64,000 bases of DNA, from positions 124,001 to 188,000 of the forward strand of contig NZ_FYDX01000004.1 of NCBI RefSeq assembly GCF_900187455.1, in the 5' to 3' direction. The notes below the pieces were generated by a model. It saw only the letters and a program-made list of their open reading frames with translations. It ran no database searches and had not been told where the DNA came from. This document shows, piece by piece, positions 59,576 to 64,000 of this stretch; position 1 is the stretch's first letter, and each line of letters opens with the position of its first letter. This DNA comes from Pseudomonas sp. Irchel 3E13. Its GTDB lineage: Bacteria > Pseudomonadota > Gammaproteobacteria > Pseudomonadales > Pseudomonadaceae. Both the position numbers and the translations under genes were made by a program.

Positions 59576-60090
59576 GCCTGCGCCCTCTTTTCACCGATTA
59601 CCGCCAGGCCGCCCAGCAGGCGCGCTTCGAACGCCAGGAACGCGACCAATTGCGCAAGGCTCACCGCCTCGACCGGCCCCAGGCCCTGTTCGAGCAGACC
59701 GTAGAGGGCCTCGCGATCACCCTGTTCGGGTGTCAGCGTGAGCACTCGGGCATAGCCCAGAATCCGCTGCAAGCGTGGGTCGCCCACACCTTCAAGGTCG
59801 TCGGCCTCGATCGCCGCCCGAGAGACCGGCGCGAGGCCGTCGTCCAGCAGTTGGCTGCGGTAATGCGCGGCCAGCGCGGGCTGGCGGTTGAGCACTGCGA
59901 CGTACAAAGCGACCGCATGGCGGGTCAGCAGGTCGAGGGCCTGGTCGAGGCCGGGATCGAACAGCGCGGCGTGGCTGTCCCGGGTCGCCTGCACGACCTT
60001 GTCGCGGCTGGCGCGCAGGTCATGCAGGTACGGGCTGGCCGGCAACAGGCCGGACAACAAATCCGGCCCGGATGAAAGGGAAACGGTCAT
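59572..60090 (-). CDS. CMD-domain protein without the CxxC pair
   Basis: This 172-residue helical protein belongs to the carboxymuconolactone decarboxylase-like group (Avi_7170-type by recollection). It has the helix-rich pattern RHAVALYVAVLNRQPALAAHYRS but no cysteine at all, so it cannot be a CxxC peroxidase. A partner or structural role beside the AhpD-like protein is possible. Confidence 0.75.
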   Translation of the reverse strand: MTVSLSSGPDLLSGLLPASPYLHDLRASRDKVVQATRDSHAALFDPGLDQALDLLTRHAVALYVAVLNRQPALAAHYRSQLLDDGLAPVSRAAIEADDLEGVGDPRLQRILGYARVLTLTPEQGDREALYGLLEQGLGPVEAVSLAQLVAFLAFEARLLGGLAVIGEKRAQA

Positions 60091-60125
60091 GGCACTACCT
60101 CGGAGGATGGGCGGGAATCACGGGT

Positions 60126-61583
60126 TCACAGCAGCTCTTCAGGCGCAAGGACACCAGCGGTCCATTCGTCCCCCTGCAACTCAGGTTCTTCGTAGGCCTG
60201 CATCTGCGCGAAATGCCAGGCGATGTCCTCACCGAACAACTGCCCAGCCAGCGCCTGGGCGATGCGTTTGGCGCCATCGCTGATGGCCGGGATATCCCCG
60301 GAAACACCGCCATAGGTGAGCGCCGCGGGGTAGTTGAAGCAATGCACCCGGCCAAGCCCCGGGCAACTGCCGGGACGGGCCTCCTGGAATTCGAACTGGG
60401 CGCCGAGGTCCGGCAACTGTGCCAGCTCGCTGGCGCCCTCGTTGCTAGCGAAGCCCGCGTGGTCCGACCAGACCCGCACATGGGGCGCAAGCCCCGCGAA
60501 CTCCTCGCGCGTCGTCAGGTCATTGCGAAACCCGGTGGCGAATACGATGAAGTCGTAGGTCAGGTTCGCCCGCGGTGTGCGGACGAGCAGTTCGTCGCCC
60601 TCGCCCACCACCACCGATTCGATGGGGTTGTCGAACAGGAACCGTGCATTGCCGTGTTTCGATACGCGCAAGGTGCTGCCTTGCGGCGGCGGCACCTGCT
60701 GGACTTCCAGGTAGCGCCGAATCCGCCATTTCCAGGCGTCCGGCAGGCGCCAGTAACCGTGGGTCATGCCCGGACTGCCGGCGCCCTTGCCTTTGTTCAC
60801 CCGCGGCAACTGCGCCCGGCGAATCAACACGTCGACCCGCTCTGCGCCGGCTTCCAGGGCGGTCGCCGCCGCGTCCATGGCCGAGGCCCCGCCGCCGACC
60901 ACCGCCACACGCTTGCCGGCGAAGTGGTCGTCGCGCAGGCCATCCGCCGAATGCGCCCACAGGTGCCGGGGCAGTACCGCGGCAATCTCCGGAACCCAAG
61001 GGCCACCCAAGCCATCACGGCCGGTCGCCAGGACCACATGGCGAGCCAGCACGATGAAGTCCCCGCCCGGGGATTCGACCTGCAGGCGCACATGGTCTTC
61101 GCGGCTGGCGTCAACATTGGCAACGCGATGGCGGTTGCGCACTTCAAGCTTGAGCACCTGGCGATACCAGCGCAGGTAGTGCGCCCATTGCAGACGAGGA
61201 ATCTTGTCGAGGGCGTCCCAGGCCGCAGCGCCGAATTGCGCCTGGAACCAGGCGCGGAACGTCAGCGCGGGCAGGCCCAGCGCCGGGCCGCTCAATTGTT
61301 TCGGCGAGCGCAGCGTCTCCATGCGCGCGGTAGTAATCCAGGGGCCTTCGAAGCCCTCATCCGCTTTGTCGAACAGGCAGGCCGGCACACCCAGATGCTT
61401 GAGTTCGGCGGCGAGCGCCAGGCCGGCCATGCCACCGCCGACGATCACGACCGGGAGCACGGGCTGGCCATCCAACGTTTGCTCCGGGATCCATTCCCTG
61501 GCGGGCAGGCCCAACCATTCGAGGTCTTCGGCAAGCCGCTGTTCAAGGGCATCCAGGCCCGGGGAAGGTGAAGATAGGGACAT
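60126..61583 (-). CDS. FAD/NADPH-dependent flavoprotein monooxygenase-like
   Basis: This 485-residue flavoprotein has two Rossmann motifs: FAD site VVIVGGGMAGLALAAEL (GGGMAG at 49-54) and NADPH site VAVVGGGASAMDAA (230-237). The ATG motif is present in VVLATGRDG. It resembles Baeyer-Villiger/N-hydroxylating monooxygenases, but the BVMO fingerprint FxGxxxHxxxW is not seen, so the reaction is unassigned. Start ATG 61581-61583 (MSLSSPSPGL) has a modest GAG site; a TTG at 61634 would lengthen it by 17 residues. It is the first gene of the FMO-CMD-ABC run. Confidence 0.82.
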   Translation of the reverse strand: MSLSSPSPGLDALEQRLAEDLEWLGLPAREWIPEQTLDGQPVLPVVIVGGGMAGLALAAELKHLGVPACLFDKADEGFEGPWITTARMETLRSPKQLSGPALGLPALTFRAWFQAQFGAAAWDALDKIPRLQWAHYLRWYRQVLKLEVRNRHRVANVDASREDHVRLQVESPGGDFIVLARHVVLATGRDGLGGPWVPEIAAVLPRHLWAHSADGLRDDHFAGKRVAVVGGGASAMDAAATALEAGAERVDVLIRRAQLPRVNKGKGAGSPGMTHGYWRLPDAWKWRIRRYLEVQQVPPPQGSTLRVSKHGNARFLFDNPIESVVVGEGDELLVRTPRANLTYDFIVFATGFRNDLTTREEFAGLAPHVRVWSDHAGFASNEGASELAQLPDLGAQFEFQEARPGSCPGLGRVHCFNYPAALTYGGVSGDIPAISDGAKRIAQALAGQLFGEDIAWHFAQMQAYEEPELQGDEWTAGVLAPEELL

Positions 61584-61628
61584 GTAGGTACTCGATGAAA
61601 GATCGCGGCCGTTGAATTCATTTTCTGC

Positions 61629-61647
61629 ATTCAATCGGCAATTGAAT
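61629..61647. promoter_or_regulatory. Perfect palindrome upstream of the flavoprotein gene
   Basis: ATTCAAT (61629-61635) and ATTGAAT (61641-61647) are perfect inverted arms around CGGCA, overlapping copy 2 of the shared motif. It has the T-N11-A layout that LysR-type proteins bind. The LysR gene lies immediately upstream. Confidence 0.5.
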
Positions 61648-61664
61648 TCTTAAACCGAATACTA
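61643..61664 (-). promoter_or_regulatory. Shared 22-bp motif, copy 2 (upstream of the flavoprotein gene)
   Basis: The plus strand begins TGAATTCTTAAACC and ends CCGAATACTA. It differs from copy 1 (53758-53779) at only 2 of 22 positions. It lies about 60-81 bases before the flavoprotein ATG and about 79 bases after the LysR stop. Confidence 0.65.
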
Positions 61665-61724
61665 TTGGCGAGACTTAATTTCTCCAAAGACTAAAAAACG
61701 CTATTCATATGCCCGCAGGTTCAG

Positions 61725-62678
61725 TCACTGGCTGGCGTAGATCGACTGCATCAGCGCGTCATGACGGTTGGCCGGATGCACGATGACCCCGGGCATCAGC
61801 TCGTGGCAAGCCGCTTCCAGCGCCACCACCAGTTGCCGGGCGGCATCGGACAGCGGGCTGGCGAACGGCGTCACCAGGCCGAAGAAGAACGGAATGTCCA
61901 CCTCGATCGGCCGCACCACCACGCCATTGAGCGGCACGCCAAGGGCGGTGAACGGGTCCGCCAGGGCGATGCCCAATCCGACCCGGGCCATCTGGATGGC
62001 GATCAGCGAAGAGTTGGTGTCGATGATATGCGCGGGCTTCACCCCGGCGGCTTCGAAGGCTTTATCGATACGCCGGCGGAAGCGGAACGGATTGGAAATG
62101 CTGGCGAGGGTATGGGCCGCCAGGCGCTCCATGCTGATCACCGCTTCGTCCGCCAGCGGCGAATCCACTGGCAACACCGCTACGCACGGCGCCTGGGCGA
62201 TCCAGTGCAGCTCCAGCCCGCGGTGCTCCAACGGCAGACTGACCACGCCCAGGTCAACGGTCTTGGACAGCACCGCTTCGATCGCGGGGCCGGGCAGCAT
62301 GCTGTGCACCTGCAATTGTTGCGGGCGCAGCGCCTCGGGCAGGTTGGCCAGGGTCTGCGGAATCAGCCCGGTGGCCAGCGCCGCGGTTGCGACGATGCGC
62401 AACGAACTGTTTTCGTTGCGGGCGATGCTCTGCGCTCGCTGTTGCACATGGCGAATGCCCTGCAGCGCGCTCTCCACCTCGGCGGTCAGCAGGAAGGCCT
62501 TCTGCGTCGGCGTGACTTTCGGGCCGCTGCGCTCGAACAGGGCGAAGCCGAGCTCCTGCTCCAATTCCTGGATCAACCGGGTGATGGTGGGCTGGGAGCG
62601 GCCGAGCATCTGCCCGGCGCCCGTCACGCTGCCGGCGGACATAACGGCTGCGAAAGCCTCGAGTTGGCGCAGATCCAC
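61725..62678 (-). CDS. LysR-family transcriptional regulator of the catabolic cluster
   Basis: This 317-residue protein has an N-terminal helix-turn-helix (residues 1-60, MDLRQLEAFAAVMSAGSVTGAG, then SQPTITRLIQELEQELGFALFER) and a binding-protein-like effector domain. It lies directly upstream of the flavoprotein operon on the same strand. The motif and palindrome between them suggest it controls the cluster. The effector is unknown; the family resembles GcvA/CbbR-type regulators only in general. Confidence 0.9.
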   Translation of the reverse strand: MDLRQLEAFAAVMSAGSVTGAGQMLGRSQPTITRLIQELEQELGFALFERSGPKVTPTQKAFLLTAEVESALQGIRHVQQRAQSIARNENSSLRIVATAALATGLIPQTLANLPEALRPQQLQVHSMLPGPAIEAVLSKTVDLGVVSLPLEHRGLELHWIAQAPCVAVLPVDSPLADEAVISMERLAAHTLASISNPFRFRRRIDKAFEAAGVKPAHIIDTNSSLIAIQMARVGLGIALADPFTALGVPLNGVVVRPIEVDIPFFFGLVTPFASPLSDAARQLVVALEAACHELMPGVIVHPANRHDALMQSIYASQ

Positions 62679-62813
62679 GAATTCTCCTTGATAACGGCGA
62701 TACCGTCTGGCCGTGTGGCCGGGTGCGCTGATTCTTCAATCAAGTGGGATTCATTGCAATCTAAAAGGTATCCGCGCAGCCCCGTGATACTGATCAACTG
62801 CGTTGGCCAGCCA

Positions 62814-63004
62814 CTATCGAGGGTTGTTCCAGTGGCTCAGGTGCAGGCTGTCCTCGATCAGGACCAGCCCCGACTGCACCTCGTCCACCACCTGGGTGGT
62901 GACCTGCAGCAACTGGTCGATGGTGCCTTCGATTTCTCCTGCCGATTGCCGGGTCCGCCCGGCCAGGACGCGCACGCTATCGGCGACTCTGAGAGTCTTT
63001 AGGG
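62814..63004 (-). pseudogene. Methyl-accepting chemotaxis protein fragment
   Basis: About 60 codons read RVADSVRVLAGRTRQSAGEIEGTID, matching the MCP signalling-tip segment (VVADEVRxLAxRTxxSxxEI) used for CheA/CheW binding. The flanking domains (ligand-binding and HAMP regions) are absent, and the surrounding reading frame has no ribosome site. It is a decay remnant at the edge of the cluster. Confidence 0.65.
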
Positions 63005-63065
63005 GGGCGTCTGGCAGGCTGTTCGGCTGATCATTTCTGCCTTTCCACAAACCATGGAGCACCAT

Positions 63066-63372
63066 TCACTTCCAATGGATGGCTACATTGGGGCATATCC
63101 GAGGGCATGCCTTGGATGGTTTGAAAGGGATGCCCCAAGCCTGAGGTCCCACAGCCCCTTTCTCGAAAAAGTCACCCTTTGCAGCTCCCTGCCGCCGTCG
63201 AGCGCGGGGCAAGGCTCGCATCGAGCCCACTGGAAGTTGTCATGCTGGGTGCACAAGCGAAGGGAGCGTCACTGCCCGTCACACTTCGCCGAGCAAATTC
63301 GTTAACATCTACACAAAGCCGCACCCTCTTTCCCTTTCAGTTGCCCAACCGGCCTTTACGGAGCCACGTGCA
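63066..63372. other. Intergenic region upstream of the luciferase-like gene
   Basis: These 307 bases hold no convincing gene. A short plus frame from 63054 has no family resemblance. The promoter of the luciferase-like monooxygenase should lie between 63290 and 63360 (AT-rich around GTTAACATC), but no clear element could be fixed. Confidence 0.4.
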
Positions 63373-64000
63373 GTGTCATTGAAATTGACCGTAATCGATC
63401 AGACGCCCATCCATGAAGCCCGAACCTCGGTAACCGCCGCCGCCACGTCGCTGGAACTCGCCATCGCGTGCGAAAGCCTGGGTTACCACCGGTACTGGGT
63501 AGCCGAACATCACAACAGCATTCAGTTCGCCGGTGCGGCTCCGGAAATTCTGCTCACGCGGATCGCCAGCGCAACGACAAGGATGCGGGTTGGCAGCGGC
63601 GGCGTGATGCTCACGCATTACAGCCCCTATAAAGTGGCCGAAACCTTCGCGCTCATCGGTGGACTTTTCCCTGGGCGCATCGATCTGGGAATAGGACGAG
63701 CGCCTGGCGGTAGTCACCTGAGTTCGATTGCCCTCGCTGCCCCCGGCAGTGTTTTACAGCACGATCATTTCCCCCGGCAGGCCGCTGAACTCTGTGCGTT
63801 TCTGCGGGGTGATTTCCCGACGAATCATGCTTATTCAGCCTTGGCCTGCGACACCAGCCCTGCCACCCTGCCCTCGCTATGGATGCTCGGGTCAGGCGGC
63901 GGTAGCTCAACCCTGGCGGGGCAGTTGGGAATGGGTCTGGCGCTGGCAAAATTCATCGCACCGGCGACATGCTCTCCGGCGATTTTCAGGCAACATGCCG
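63373..64000 (+). CDS. Luciferase-like flavin monooxygenase, N-terminal part (cut by window edge)
   Basis: This plus-strand frame begins at GTG 63373 (SLKLTVIDQTPIHEARTS) with ACGGAG upstream and runs off the right edge, giving about 209 residues. It has the bacterial-luciferase-like segments YWVAEHHN, TRMRVGSGGVMLTHYSPYKVAETFALI and PGRIDLGIGRAPGG of the MsnO8-type LLM flavin-dependent group. These enzymes use FMNH2 and oxygen to oxidise small organics or alkanesulfonates. Its place beside the catabolic cluster suggests a related oxidative step. The end is not visible. Confidence 0.88.
   Translation, partial: MSLKLTVIDQTPIHEARTSVTAAATSLELAIACESLGYHRYWVAEHHNSIQFAGAAPEILLTRIASATTRMRVGSGGVMLTHYSPYKVAETFALIGGLFPGRIDLGIGRAPGGSHLSSIALAAPGSVLQHDHFPRQAAELCAFLRGDFPTNHAYSALACDTSPATLPSLWMLGSGGGSSTLAGQLGMGLALAKFIAPATCSPAIFRQHA

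Overview
The window is high-GC Pseudomonas DNA, most likely from the P. fluorescens group. That inference rests on gene content (cti, nfuA, metH, cysI with a DUF934 partner, sohB, nhaB, nudC, pgm, bacterial FAN1), on REP/REPIN-type palindromes, and on the high density of spurious antisense reading frames typical of GC-rich Pseudomonas coding DNA. No rRNA, tRNA, CRISPR array, phage or complete insertion sequence was seen.

Layout. (1) 1-1285: the 5' part of an RHS/YD-repeat-type gene on the minus strand, cut by the window edge. (2) 1655-6423: two TonB-dependent receptor genes in one plus-strand operon. It is preceded by a perfect FNR/Anr-type palindrome and a sequence that fits a sigma-54 -24/-12 element. 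(3) 6362-16959: housekeeping genes, namely a small PH/GRAM-like protein, nfuA, the membrane fatty-acid cis/trans isomerase cti, metH (with a MetR-type box), a DUF2970 protein, a 37-residue membrane peptide, cysI and its DUF934 partner. (4) 17110-22329: a 1739-residue LRR protein with a C-terminal NEL-type E3 ubiquitin ligase domain, which looks like an accessory insertion beside a REPIN. (5) 22401-33435: sohB, a four-gene lipid/acyl metabolism run (histidine phosphatase, SCP2, phosphotransferase, SDR), a TSUP permease, nudC, a dienoyl-CoA isomerase-like gene, nhaB and a UvrD-like helicase. (6) 33619-40733: pgm, then an SOS-type operon of FAN1 nuclease plus a nuclease-DinG/XPD helicase fusion, then an uncharacterised 466-residue protein. 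(7) 41258-46410: a quinone oxidoreductase/LysR divergent pair, an IS5-family remnant, an MFS/AraC divergent pair and a cysteine desulfurase remnant. (8) 46422-62678: a minus-strand catabolic and uptake cluster. In transcription order it holds LysR, an FAD monooxygenase, two carboxymuconolactone-decarboxylase-like proteins, a complete Dpp/Opp-type ABC importer, hydantoinase/oxoprolinase A and B subunits, a TonB-dependent receptor and a periplasmic-type alpha/beta hydrolase. (9) 62814-64000: a chemotaxis-receptor remnant and the start of a luciferase-like monooxygenase gene running off the right edge.

How the genes may work together. The 46-62 kb cluster reads as one pathway. The receptor, hydrolase and ABC importer would bring in a small amide- or peptide-like compound. 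The hydantoinase/oxoprolinase pair would open a ring or amide, and the flavoprotein and peroxidase-like proteins would add oxidative steps. A nearly identical 22-bp motif (20 of 22 positions) lies in front of both the monooxygenase-ABC unit and the hydantoinase unit, which suggests shared control, possibly by the adjacent LysR. The FAN1-helicase pair has a textbook LexA box overlapping its -10 element and is predicted to be DNA-damage inducible. All functions are inferred from sequence motifs recalled from family knowledge; no search was run.
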